Assembly (NCBI GenBank): GCA_963745405.1
Contig: CAVUWY010000002.1
Span: 2,046,001-2,110,000, forward strand
From: C-114 sp963745405
GTDB taxonomy: Bacteria > Chloroflexota > Limnocylindria > Limnocylindrales > CSP1-4
Direction: 5' to 3'
DNA: 64,000 nucleotides
Of the stretch, positions 24,914 to 33,051 are shown piece after piece (position 1 is the stretch's first letter; every line of letters starts with the position of its first letter). Under the pieces are notes generated by a model. The model saw only the letters and a list, made by a program, of their open reading frames with translations. It was not told the origin of the DNA and searched no databases. Made by a program: the position numbers and the translations under genes.

Positions 24914-27436
24914 ATGAGCACGCTTCCCGAGCGAGCACGGGTCGTCATCGTCGGCGCCGGCATCGTCGGCAGCAGCATGGCCTGGCACCTGGCCCGACTC
25001 GGCTGGCGCGACATCGTCCTCATCGAGAAGGGTGCCCTCCCGAACCCCGGCGGCTCGACCGGCCACGCCTCGAACTTCATCTTCCTGACCGACCACTCCA
25101 AGGAGATGGCGGCCTTCACGATCGAGAGCGCCCGCCAGTACCGCGAGCTCGGTGTCTACGACGAGACCGGCGGCATCGAGGTCGCCCGGACGCCCGAGCG
25201 GATGGAGGAACTCAAGCGGCGGATGGCGTCGTCGCTCTCGTGGGGCGTCGGAGGAACGCGCCTGCTGACTCCTGCCGAGGTCAAGGCGATGGTCCCGTTC
25301 ATCGACGAGACCGTGATCCTCGGCGCGTTCTATACGCCCGGTGTCGGCATCGTCGACTCGCTGCAGGCCGGGACGCTGATGCGCCAGAAAGCCCAGGAGC
25401 TCGGCGCGCTCACGGTCGCCGCCAGCGTCGAGGTCAGCGGCATCGACGTCGATGACGGGCGGGTGCGGCGGGTCCACACCGACGCGGGCACGGTCGAGGC
25501 CGAGTTCGTCGTCATCGCCTGCGGCGTCTGGAGCCCGCGGATCGCGGCGATGGCCGGCGCCTCGATACCGCTCACCCCGGCCGTCCACCAGATGATCGAC
25601 ATCGGTCCGGTCCCCCAGTTCGAGCACACGACCAGGGAGGTCGGCTACCCGATCATCCGGGACATGGATACGAACATGTACGAGCGGCAGCATGGGACGG
25701 GCTTCGAGATCGGCTCGTACGCCCACCGGGCGATCCTCATGGATCCCGAGGACATCCCATCGATCGCCTCGGCCGCCCTGTCGCCGACGATGCTGCCGTT
25801 CACCCAGGAGGATTTCGACCCCCAGCTCGAGGATGCGCTCGAGCTGTTCCCCGAGATCGTCGGCGACGAGTCGGTCGGGGTGAAGCTCGCCATCAACGGC
25901 CTCCTCTCGCTGACGCCGGACGGCAACCCGATCATCGGCGAGACGCCCGAGGTGAAGAACCTCTGGTCGGTCGCGGCGATCTGGATCAAGGAGGCGCCGG
26001 GGATCGCCAAGACGGTCGCCGAGTGGATGACGACCGGCGAGCCCGAGATCGACCCCCACGGCTCCGACATCGCCCGCTTCTACGACCACCACAAGACGGC
26101 CCAGCACATCGCCGCGCGGACGACCGAGGGCTACAACAAGACCTACGGCATCGTCCACCCGAACGAGCAGTGGGCCTCGAACCGGCCGATCCGGCTGTCG
26201 CCGGCGTACGACCGCCAGGTCGCCCTCGGCGCGGAGTTCTTCGAGGCGGCCGGCTGGGAGCGGCCGTACTGGTACGAGTCGAACCGCCCGCTGCTCGAGG
26301 AGTTCGGCGACGCGGTGATGCCGCGAGCCGCCGAGTGGGAGTCGCGCTGGTGGTCGCCGATCATCAACGCCGAGCACCTGGCGATGCGCGACCGGGTCGG
26401 GCTGGTCGACCTGTCGGCGTTCGCGATCTTCGACGTGACGGGCCCCGGATCGGCGGCCGCCCTCGAGCGGCTGTGCGTGAACAAGGTCGACGTGGCGCCG
26501 GGCCGGACCGTCTACACGCCGCTCCTCGACCCGGCCGGCGGGATCCTCGCCGACCTCACGATCATGCGGCTCGGCGACGACCGGTTCCGGGTCGTGACCG
26601 GCGGCGGCATGGGGATGCGCGACCGCAAGATCTTCGCCGACGGCATGCCGGCCGACGGCTCGGCCCAGCTCCACGACGCCACGAACCAGTGGACGACGAT
26701 CGGCCTGTGGGGCCCGCGGGCCCGCGACGTCCTCTCGTCGGTGACGTCTGCGGACGTCAGTCACGCCGGGTTCCCGTTCCTGACCTCGAAGACGGTCGAC
26801 ATCGACGGGGTCCGGACCCTCGCCTCGCGGATCAGCTACGTCGGCGAGCTCGGCTGGGAGATCTACGTCCCGATCGAGCAGGGACGGCGGGTCTGGGACG
26901 CGCTCTGGGAGGCCGGTCGTCCGCACCGGATGGTGCCGGTCGGGATCGGCGCGTACGCGGTCACGGCTCGGCTCGAGAAGGGCTACCGGGCCCACGGCGC
27001 GGAGCTCGAGCTCGACTTCGACCTCGTCGAGGCCGGGATGGCCCGACCGACGGTCAAGGACGCTGAGTTCGTCGGGAAGGCGGCCTATGTCGAGCAGCGC
27101 TCGGCGGCGCCGGCGGCGATCCTCTGCACGCTCACCGTCGACGACCCGACGTCGAAGAGCGGCGTCAAGCGCTACATGCTCGGCCGCGAGCCGGTCCTCA
27201 CGGCGTCCGGCGAGTCGATCGTGGACGCCAAGGGCCGCCGCTCGTACGTGACGAGCGCCGGCTCGGGCCCGTCGGTCGGCAAGCACCTCCTCATGGCCTA
27301 CCTCACCGCCGGCCGAGGCGGTCGAGGGGAACCGGCTCCTGGTCGAGTACTTCGGCGAGCGCTACCCGGTCACCGTTGCGGTCGTCGGCAGCCGACGCCG
27401 CTCTTCGACCCGGAGAACGCGCGGATCCGTTCCTGA
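24914..27436 (+). CDS. Dimethylglycine/sarcosine-dehydrogenase-like FAD enzyme fused to GcvT domain
   Basis: An ~840-residue two-domain enzyme. The N-terminal DAO-type FAD domain starts with VVIVGAGIVGSSMAWHLARLG (FAD-binding glycines 14, 16 and 19) and has the GGSTGHASNF flavin-site block. The C-terminal aminomethyltransferase (GcvT) domain contains NAEHLAMRDRVGLVDLSAFAIFDVTGPGSAAALERL, WTTIGLWGPRARDVL and SYVGELGWEIYVP. Such enzymes oxidatively demethylate dimethylglycine or sarcosine and hand formaldehyde to THF. GGAGGAGG sits just before ATG 24914. Near the C-terminus the frame slips at about 27,305 and returns at about 27,398; the skipped frame reads EGNRLLVEYFGERYPVTVA, the expected ending. 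Confidence 0.9.
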   Translation: MSTLPERARVVIVGAGIVGSSMAWHLARLGWRDIVLIEKGALPNPGGSTGHASNFIFLTDHSKEMAAFTIESARQYRELGVYDETGGIEVARTPERMEELKRRMASSLSWGVGGTRLLTPAEVKAMVPFIDETVILGAFYTPGVGIVDSLQAGTLMRQKAQELGALTVAASVEVSGIDVDDGRVRRVHTDAGTVEAEFVVIACGVWSPRIAAMAGASIPLTPAVHQMIDIGPVPQFEHTTREVGYPIIRDMDTNMYERQHGTGFEIGSYAHRAILMDPEDIPSIASAALSPTMLPFTQEDFDPQLEDALELFPEIVGDESVGVKLAINGLLSLTPDGNPIIGETPEVKNLWSVAAIWIKEAPGIAKTVAEWMTTGEPEIDPHGSDIARFYDHHKTAQHIAARTTEGYNKTYGIVHPNEQWASNRPIRLSPAYDRQVALGAEFFEAAGWERPYWYESNRPLLEEFGDAVMPRAAEWESRWWSPIINAEHLAMRDRVGLVDLSAFAIFDVTGPGSAAALERLCVNKVDVAPGRTVYTPLLDPAGGILADLTIMRLGDDRFRVVTGGGMGMRDRKIFADGMPADGSAQLHDATNQWTTIGLWGPRARDVLSSVTSADVSHAGFPFLTSKTVDIDGVRTLASRISYVGELGWEIYVPIEQGRRVWDALWEAGRPHRMVPVGIGAYAVTARLEKGYRAHGAELELDFDLVEAGMARPTVKDAEFVGKAAYVEQRSAAPAAILCTLTVDDPTSKSGVKRYMLGREPVLTASGESIVDAKGRRSYVTSAGSGPSVGKHLLMAYLTAGRGGRGEPAPGRVLRRALPGHRCGRRQPTPLFDPENARIRS

Positions 27437-27458
27437 CCATGCGGACGACCCCCTCGCG

Positions 27459-28280
27459 ATGAACGTCCTCGTCTGCGTCAAGCGGGTCCCGGCGACGGGC
27501 GACCGGATCAACCTCACCGCCGACGCGATGGACGTCGACACGAAGTTCCTCGGCTTCACCGTGAGCCCCCACGAGGAGTGCGCCGAGGAGGAGGCCGTCC
27601 GCATCGTCGAGGCCCACGGCGGCTCCTCGACCGTGCTCACCCTCGGCGGGCCCGAGAGCGAGGAGCAGCTCCGCGACGCGATGGCCATCGGCATCGACCG
27701 GGCCATCCTCCTCGAGACCGACGGCGTCGAGTGGGACCCGATGGCGACCGCCGCCGCGATCGTCGACGCGATCCGCGTCCGCGAGGCCGCCGATGGGCCG
27801 TTCGACCTCGTCATGTTCGGCAACGAGGCCGCCGACAGCGGCGACTACCAGGTCGGAGTGCGGGTCGCGGTCGCCCTCGACCGGCCGTGCGTGACCGGGA
27901 TCAAGGGGCTCGAGATCGGCGACGGTTCTGTCGCGGCACGACGCGAGGCGGGTGGCGGCTGGGAGGTCTACGAGCTGCCGACGCCGGCGGTCGTGTCGGT
28001 CAAGGAGGGCATCAACCTGCCGCGCTACCCGTCTGTGCCGGGGCGGCTGCGGGCCCGCAAGAAGGAGGTCGAGCGGATCGTCCCGACGAAGTCCGCGGGG
28101 GCGGGTGGAGCCGCCGGCTCGGAGGGCACCAGCGGCCCGGTGAAGCTCGGCCTCCGCCTGCCGGTCCGGACCGAGACGACGGCCGAGATCCTCGGCACCG
28201 GTCCCGACGCCGCGCCGGCCGTGGTGGAGCTCCTTCGCACGCTCGGGCTCCTCGAGGGATCGTCGGGAGCGGACGCATGA
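27459..28280 (+). CDS. etfB: Electron transfer flavoprotein beta subunit
   Basis: A 273-residue ETF beta subunit. It starts MNVLVCVKRVPATGDRINL, the family opening, and has the PHEECAEEEAVRI, LGGPESEEQLRDAMAIGIDRAILLE and FGNEAADSGDYQVGVRVA blocks plus PRYPSVPGRLRARKKEVE, the region that binds AMP and contacts dehydrogenases. It begins 22 bp after the FAD/GcvT gene and overlaps etfA by ATGA. It is therefore probably the dedicated electron acceptor for that dehydrogenase, passing electrons to an ETF-quinone oxidoreductase that is not in this window. Confidence 0.95.
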   Translation: MNVLVCVKRVPATGDRINLTADAMDVDTKFLGFTVSPHEECAEEEAVRIVEAHGGSSTVLTLGGPESEEQLRDAMAIGIDRAILLETDGVEWDPMATAAAIVDAIRVREAADGPFDLVMFGNEAADSGDYQVGVRVAVALDRPCVTGIKGLEIGDGSVAARREAGGGWEVYELPTPAVVSVKEGINLPRYPSVPGRLRARKKEVERIVPTKSAGAGGAAGSEGTSGPVKLGLRLPVRTETTAEILGTGPDAAPAVVELLRTLGLLEGSSGADA

Positions 28281-29266
28281 TCCTCGTCTTCGTCGAGCAC
28301 GCCGACGGTCGGCCCGACCTCACGTCGCTCGAGGCGATCGCCCTCGCCCGCGGCATCGCCGGATCGGCCGGCCTGCCGCTCCACGCGGCGGTCGTCGGTC
28401 CGGGCGGTGCGGGGGCCGCCGCACCGCTCGCCGCCCATGGAGTCGACACGATCCATGCGGTCGAGCATCCGGGGCTCGACGAGTACGCGCCGGCCGGCTG
28501 GGCTGCGGGGCTCGCGGCGCTGACAGCGTCCATCGCGCCGGCGGCGGTCATCGCATCGGGCACGGAACGGGGAGCCGAGGTGATGGCCCACCTCGCCGCC
28601 CGGGCGGGCCTCCCGCTGGCAGCGAACTGCACCGAGGTGCGGGCGAGCGGCCCGGCCGCCGCCGATACCTGGCAGGTCACCCGTCAGCGCTGGGGCGGCA
28701 GCCTCCTCGAGGATGCCCGGCTCGACGGGACGCCGCGGCTGCTCACCGTGGCGCCGCATGCGGTCGGCGCCGAGGATGCCGTGACAGCCGGGCGCGGTGC
28801 CGTCGAGTCGTTCGCGGCGGAGCTGTCGGAGCGCGACCTGGCGGTCCGCGTCGTCCGGCGGGTCGCCCCGGATAGCGGCACGGTCTCGCTGGCCGACGCC
28901 AGGGTCGTCGTCGGCGGGGGGAGAGGAGTCGGCAGTTCCGAGGCCTTTGGCCAGATCGTCGAGCTCGCCGCGCTCCTCGGCGGCGCCGTCGGCGTCTCCC
29001 GGGCCGTCACGAGCGCCGGCTGGCGGCCGCATGCCGAGCAGGTGGGCCAGACGGGGATGCGCATCGCCCCCGAGCTGTACATCGCCTGCGGCATCAGCGG
29101 GGCGATCCAGCACATGGTCGGGGCCCGGACGGCGAAGCGGATCCTCGCCATCAACACCGACCGCGAGGCCCCGATGGTGACCCAGGCGACCTACGCGGTG
29201 ATCGGCGACCTCCACGCGATCGTGCCGGCCATCAACGCAGAGATCCGCCGGACCACGGGCCGGTAG
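28277..29266 (+). CDS. etfA: Electron transfer flavoprotein alpha subunit
   Basis: A 329-residue ETF alpha subunit that binds FAD and forms a heterodimer with EtfB. The C-terminal FAD domain is clear: VVGGGRGVGSSEAF, VGVSRAVTSAGWRPHAEQVGQTG and PELYIACGISGAIQHMVG, then NTDREAPM. The N-terminal half is a less conserved alpha/beta domain with GTERGAEVMAHLAARAGLPLAANC. The start ATG overlaps the etfB stop (ATGA). It completes an apparent FAD/GcvT-etfB-etfA operon. Confidence 0.95.
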   Translation: MILVFVEHADGRPDLTSLEAIALARGIAGSAGLPLHAAVVGPGGAGAAAPLAAHGVDTIHAVEHPGLDEYAPAGWAAGLAALTASIAPAAVIASGTERGAEVMAHLAARAGLPLAANCTEVRASGPAAADTWQVTRQRWGGSLLEDARLDGTPRLLTVAPHAVGAEDAVTAGRGAVESFAAELSERDLAVRVVRRVAPDSGTVSLADARVVVGGGRGVGSSEAFGQIVELAALLGGAVGVSRAVTSAGWRPHAEQVGQTGMRIAPELYIACGISGAIQHMVGARTAKRILAINTDREAPMVTQATYAVIGDLHAIVPAINAEIRRTTGR

Positions 29267-29364
29267 CCCGCGGTCCGGCGGTCGAGCCGATCAGTCGGCT
29301 TCTGCCGCTCTCACCCCCAGGGCGAGGGCCCGGACCCGCGATGGGCCGGATCGCTACGGTCGGG

Positions 29365-29916
29365 TCATGGGGTCGCGACGCTCCACACGCCGCCGATGCC
29401 CTGGCCGTTGGTCTGGCCGGCCGACTTGTCGCCGGCGAAGTAGTAGACGGGCTTGCCGTTGTAGGTGACCTGCGTGGTCCCGTCGTCACGGGTGACGGTG
29501 CCGATCGTGCCGCCGACGCCCGTGCCCGCGGTCGCTGCGGCGCCGGCAGGGAGGGTGAGCGGCGGCCAGTTCGTGGCGCACTGCCCGTTGCAGGCGCTCT
29601 TGCCCGGGGTCGTGTCCTTGGCGTAGACGTAGAGCGCCTTGCCGTCCGCGCCCGTCAGGTACGGACCGACGGCCCCGCTTGCGGCGGCGAGGGCGAGGCC
29701 TCCGCCTCCGGCGGCCTGCGACGCGGCGGCCGACGGGGCCGCGGACGCTGCGACGGACGGTGCTGTCGAGGGTGCCTCGGTCGGAGCGGCGGTGGGCGCG
29801 GCAGTCGGTGCAGCGGGCGTCGGCGTGGCGGCGCTCGAACAGGCTGCCAGGACGATCGCCGCCCCGGCGATCGCGGTCGCGAGGCTCAGCCTCGGTCCGG
29901 TGATTGTCATCGACAT
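29365..29916 (-). CDS. COG4315-type secreted lipoprotein (Y-x4-D repeat)
   Basis: A 183-residue lipoprotein. The signal peptide ends LAACSS, a lipobox with the modified Cys near residue 27. An Ala/Pro/Thr-rich linker follows, then the conserved domain with GPYLTGADGKALYVYAKDTTPGKSACNGQCATNWPPL and GKPVYYFAGDKSAGQTNGQGIGGVW. Two Y-x4-D style repeats and the paired cysteines of SACNGQCATNWPP mark the COG4315 family, whose function is unknown. ATG 29916 has GAGAGGAGA upstream. It stands alone and is convergent with etfA. Confidence 0.9.
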   Translation of the reverse strand: MSMTITGPRLSLATAIAGAAIVLAACSSAATPTPAAPTAAPTAAPTEAPSTAPSVAASAAPSAAASQAAGGGGLALAAASGAVGPYLTGADGKALYVYAKDTTPGKSACNGQCATNWPPLTLPAGAAATAGTGVGGTIGTVTRDDGTTQVTYNGKPVYYFAGDKSAGQTNGQGIGGVWSVATP

Positions 29917-30042
29917 CGTGTGTCTCCTCTCGGCCGTCGGGTCCCTCGTGGACTCGGTCCTGACGGTCACAGGAGCCATACGACGGGCGATGACGGAGCG
30001 GTTTCGCCCGCGGTCTCGGGCGTCGTCGATCGCCGTGGGCGG

Positions 30043-30588
30043 TCAGTCGGTTGAGGAGTGCCTGAGGTCCTTCCAGTAGAAGGTCGTCGGGGTGAGCGAG
30101 CGGTCGGGGTTCATCGCGTAATCGGGGATCGCGCCTGCCGCGCTCCAGCCGCGTCGTTCGTACAGGCGGACCGCCTCGGCCGTCGCGGTGTCCAGCGTGA
30201 GCAGCCAGCGGCCCCGCTCGAGGGCGACCCGCTCGAGCTCGGCCATGAGCGCCTCGCCGACGCCACGCCGCCGGGCCGTCGAGAGCACGAGCAGCTTGCT
30301 CACGGTCGCTCGGTGGGGCTGGTTGGGAAGGGTGTCGATGTCGAGCTGGACGGTCCCGACGACCGGCCCGTCGTCGACCGTGGCGGCGAACAGCACGACG
30401 ACCCCGTCGGCGACCTTCCGCTCGATCCGCCGCCAGTAGGTGTCGGCCTCATCGGCGCTCAACGGCACGAGGAACCCGACCGATGCGCCGTTCTCGACCG
30501 AGTCGATCAACAGCTCGCCGAGACGCGGCCCGAGGCGCCCCACGTCGCCCCCTTCGACGATCCACACGTGCGGGGGCCTTTCGCTCAC
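30043..30588 (-). CDS. GNAT-family N-acetyltransferase
   Basis: A 181-residue acetyltransferase. The acetyl-CoA binding segment is KLLVLSTARRRGVGEALMAELERVA (residues ~99-123; R-R-x-G-V-G pyrophosphate loop), followed by the LTLDTATAEAVRLYERRGW motif B. The preceding strands (VVVLFAATVDDGPVVGTVQLD) complete the GNAT core. The acceptor is unknown. It is transcribed away from the toxin-antitoxin locus. Confidence 0.9.
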   Translation of the reverse strand: MSERPPHVWIVEGGDVGRLGPRLGELLIDSVENGASVGFLVPLSADEADTYWRRIERKVADGVVVLFAATVDDGPVVGTVQLDIDTLPNQPHRATVSKLLVLSTARRRGVGEALMAELERVALERGRWLLTLDTATAEAVRLYERRGWSAAGAIPDYAMNPDRSLTPTTFYWKDLRHSSTD

Positions 30589-30727
30589 TCGAGACCCTCC
30601 GACTCAGTGATGAGGACGAACGCGGCCACCGCGAACCCGAACAGATGGCGTCGCCGATCCATGATGTCATCCGCCCCACCGCGGCCGTCTGGGCACCGCG
30701 CATGACCGTCGCGGCCGTAGGCGGTGG

Positions 30728-30751
30728 TGACGTCATGACATCATGACGTCA
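30728..30751. promoter_or_regulatory. 24-bp palindromic operator of the toxin-antitoxin locus
   Basis: Two TGACGTCATGA-type half-sites (left TGACGTCATGAC, right ATCATGACGTCA) form a 22-of-24-bp palindrome ending 18 bp before the antitoxin ATG. A related ATGATGTCAT element occurs upstream at 30661-30670. Ribbon-helix-helix antitoxins normally bind such repeats to autoregulate. Confidence 0.75.
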
Positions 30752-30769
30752 TAGCGTTAGACTCCTGCC

Positions 30770-30994
30770 ATGGCCAAGCGAACGACGATCTACTTCGATG
30801 AGTCGACCCACAAGGCGCTGCGACTGAAGGCAGCCGAGACGGACCAGAGCATCTCGAGTCTCGTGACGGATGCCGTCCGCCGGACCCTGTCCGAGGACGC
30901 GGACGACCTGGCTGCCTTCCGCGAGCGAGCCGACGAGCCGAGCCTCGCCTTCGAGGACTTCGTCCGTGACCTGAAGCGGCGTGGCCAGCTATAG
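30770..30994 (+). CDS. Ribbon-helix-helix antitoxin (CopG/Arc type)
   Basis: A 74-residue DNA-binding antitoxin. The N-terminal RTTIYFDESTHKALRLKAAETDQSISSLVTDAVRRTL is a standard ribbon-helix-helix: a beta strand then two helices. The C-terminal tail (FRERADEPSLAFEDFVRDLKRRGQL) would wrap the toxin. It overlaps the toxin gene by 14 bp and lies just behind a palindromic operator, so it is expected to neutralise the toxin and repress the pair. Confidence 0.92.
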   Translation: MAKRTTIYFDESTHKALRLKAAETDQSISSLVTDAVRRTLSEDADDLAAFRERADEPSLAFEDFVRDLKRRGQL

Positions 30995-31238
30995 CGTCCG
31001 GATCCGAAGGACGGCGTCAAAGGAGATCGAGGCCCTGCCACTGCCGGATCGACGACGCGTCGTGACGCGGATCCGGGGCCTGGCTGACGATCCCCGGCCG
31101 CGAGGATGCGAGAAGCTGAGCGGCGCGGAGAAGTACCGCCTCAGGCAGGGAGCCATTCGGGTGGTGTACCAGATCGACGACACGGATCTGGTCGTGATGG
31201 TCGTGAAGGTCGGCCACCGGCGCGACGTCTATCGCTGA
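30981..31238 (+). CDS. RelE/ParE-family toxin
   Basis: An 85-residue toxin. Its sequence (YSVRIRRTASKEIEALP, IRGLADDPRPRGCEKLSGAEKYRLRQGAIRVVYQID, VVKVGHRRDVYR) follows the RelE pattern throughout. Basic residues such as the Arg in EKYRLRQGAIRVVY and the C-terminal HRRDVYR correspond to those used by RelE-type mRNA interferases. The target, ribosome-bound mRNA (RelE) or gyrase (ParE), cannot be fixed from sequence, but the GAIRVVY and HRRDVY endings favour RelE. It is cotranscribed with and overlaps its antitoxin. Confidence 0.92.
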   Translation: MASYSVRIRRTASKEIEALPLPDRRRVVTRIRGLADDPRPRGCEKLSGAEKYRLRQGAIRVVYQIDDTDLVVMVVKVGHRRDVYR

Positions 31239-31256
31239 GGGCCCTGTCGAGCCGGA

Positions 31257-32279
31257 CTAGCGCCAGCCGAGCTCGGGGGCTACGTACTTGAGGATGCTCT
31301 CGACGGCGTGGGCGTTGTATTCGACGCCGAGCTGGTTCGGGACGGTCAGCAGCAGTGTGTCGGCGGCCTGGATCGCCGTGTCCTTGGCGAGTTCCTTCAC
31401 GAGGACGTCGGGCTCCGCCGCGTAGGACCGCCCGAAGATCGCCTTCGTCTGGGCGTCGAGGTAGCCGACGTGATCCTCGTCCTGCTGGCCGCGCCCGAAG
31501 TAGGCCCGGTCCCGGTCGTCGACGAGGGCGAAGATGCTCCGGCTCACGGACACCCGCGGCTCGCGCTCATGGCCGGCCGCCGCCCAGGCCTCGCGGAACA
31601 GCCGGATCTGCTCGGCCTGGAGCTCGTGGAATGGCACGCCGGCGTCCTCGGTCATCAGGGTCGACGACATCAGGTTGAGGCCCTGCTCGGCCGCCCACTC
31701 CGCGGTCGGGCGCGACCCCGCGCCCCACCAGATCCGGTCGCGGAGGCCGGTGGCGTGCGGCTCCGGGCGGAGCAGGCCGGGCGGGTTCGGGAACATCGGT
31801 GACGGGTTGGGCTCGGCGAACCCGGCACCGGTGATGACCTTCAGGAAGACCTCGGTGTGCCCGCGCGCCATGTCGGCATCGGTCTGGCCATCTGGAGGCG
31901 CGTAGCCGAAGTAGCGGAAGCCATCGATCACCTGCTCGGGCGAGCCGCGGCTGATGCCCAGCTGGAGTCGGCCGCCCGCGATGAGGTCGGCGGCGCCCGC
32001 ATCCTCGGCCATGTACATCGGGTTCTCATAGCGCATGTCGATCACGGCCGTCCCGATCTCGATCCGCTTCGTCCGGGCGCCGATCGCCGCGAGGAGCGGG
32101 AACGGCGACGCGAGCTGCTGGGCGAAGTGGTGGACCCGGAAGTAGGCGCCGTCCGCGCCGAGGTCCTCGACCGCCTCGGCGAGCTCGATCGACTGGATGA
32201 GCGCGTCCGACCCCGTCCGGACCTGCGAGTAGGGCGAGGCCGACCAATGCCCGAACGAGAGGAATCCGATCCGTTTCAC
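31257..32279 (-). CDS. LLM-class flavin-dependent oxidoreductase
   Basis: A 340-residue bacterial-luciferase-like monooxygenase, a TIM barrel binding FMN or F420. Family blocks are IELAEAVEDLGADGAYFRVHHFAQQLASPFPLLAAIGARTKRIEIGTAV at the N-terminus, then AGGRLQLGISRGSP and IWWGAGSRPTAEWAAEQGLNLM. The substrate is unknown. It is a single gene on the minus strand between the toxin gene and the sigma factor gene. Confidence 0.9.
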   Translation of the reverse strand: MKRIGFLSFGHWSASPYSQVRTGSDALIQSIELAEAVEDLGADGAYFRVHHFAQQLASPFPLLAAIGARTKRIEIGTAVIDMRYENPMYMAEDAGAADLIAGGRLQLGISRGSPEQVIDGFRYFGYAPPDGQTDADMARGHTEVFLKVITGAGFAEPNPSPMFPNPPGLLRPEPHATGLRDRIWWGAGSRPTAEWAAEQGLNLMSSTLMTEDAGVPFHELQAEQIRLFREAWAAAGHEREPRVSVSRSIFALVDDRDRAYFGRGQQDEDHVGYLDAQTKAIFGRSYAAEPDVLVKELAKDTAIQAADTLLLTVPNQLGVEYNAHAVESILKYVAPELGWR

Positions 32280-32493
32280 ATGCGGATTCTAGAGGCGACA
32301 GCCTTGCGAGGCGCTGGCACGCTCGATGGTCCACCCGGGAATATCGACAAGGACGGCCACCCTCGTTTCGGGGTATCAGTGGGGTCCGACGCCGCAGGAT
32401 GGTCAGGGAGCCCTTCCCAAGATGGAACGGATTCCTGAGCGGTTGCCTCATACCGGGTAAGTGCACCGAGAATGTGCTGTGTAGGGAGGGAAG

Positions 32494-33051
32494 GTGAACC
32501 GCGACCTGGTCGAGCGAGCACGGGACGGCGATCATGCGGCCTTCTCGCTCCTTGCCGCAGCGGTGGCCGGGTCGATGTACGACACCGCCCGGCTCATCCT
32601 CCGGAGCGACGACCGCGCGGAGGATGCGGTCCAGGACGCCTTGATCCAGGCCTGGCTCAACATCCGGGGTCTGCACGACCCGGCCCGCTTCGACGCGTGG
32701 CTCCGTAGACTGCTTGTCCGCGCCTGTTATCGGGCGGCGAAGCGCCACCGGGCCCGGGCTCTGACCGAGGTCAAGACGATCGCTACGGTCGAGCCGTGGG
32801 TCCCGGACGGGCAAGGGGCGGCTGCGGTTCGCGACGAGCTGGCCCGGGGGTTCCAGCGCCTCGATCCCGAGCAGCGGGCGGTGCTGGTCCTCCACTTCTA
32901 CCTCGACCTCACCGACACGGAGGCGGCCGATGCACTCGGCATCCCGGTCGGGACGATGAAGTCACGACTGAACCGGGCGACATCCGCGCTCAAGTCCGCG
33001 CTGGCCGCCGAGGAGCGCCGCGTCGGCACCGTGGAAGGACGGACGGCATGA
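32494..33051 (+). CDS. ECF-type RNA polymerase sigma factor
   Basis: A 185-residue extracytoplasmic-function sigma factor. Region 2 covers about residues 8-75 (DDRAEDAVQDALIQAWLNIRGLHDPARFDAWLRRLLVRACY). Region 4 covers about 115-165 (LDPEQRAVLVLHFYLDLTDTEAADALGIPVGTMKSRLNRATSALKSAL). The GTG start at 32494 has GGAGGGAAG directly upstream. The stop overlaps the next gene by ATGA, which encodes a membrane-anchored beta-propeller that probably acts as its anti-sigma or sensor partner. Confidence 0.93.
   Translation: MNRDLVERARDGDHAAFSLLAAAVAGSMYDTARLILRSDDRAEDAVQDALIQAWLNIRGLHDPARFDAWLRRLLVRACYRAAKRHRARALTEVKTIATVEPWVPDGQGAAAVRDELARGFQRLDPEQRAVLVLHFYLDLTDTEAADALGIPVGTMKSRLNRATSALKSALAAEERRVGTVEGRTA

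Noticed and set aside
24291..24938. Longer Nudix form starting upstream of 24,800
   Set aside because: It would run into the promoter and leader of the divergent FAD/GcvT gene, and the conserved fold begins just after ATG 24,800.
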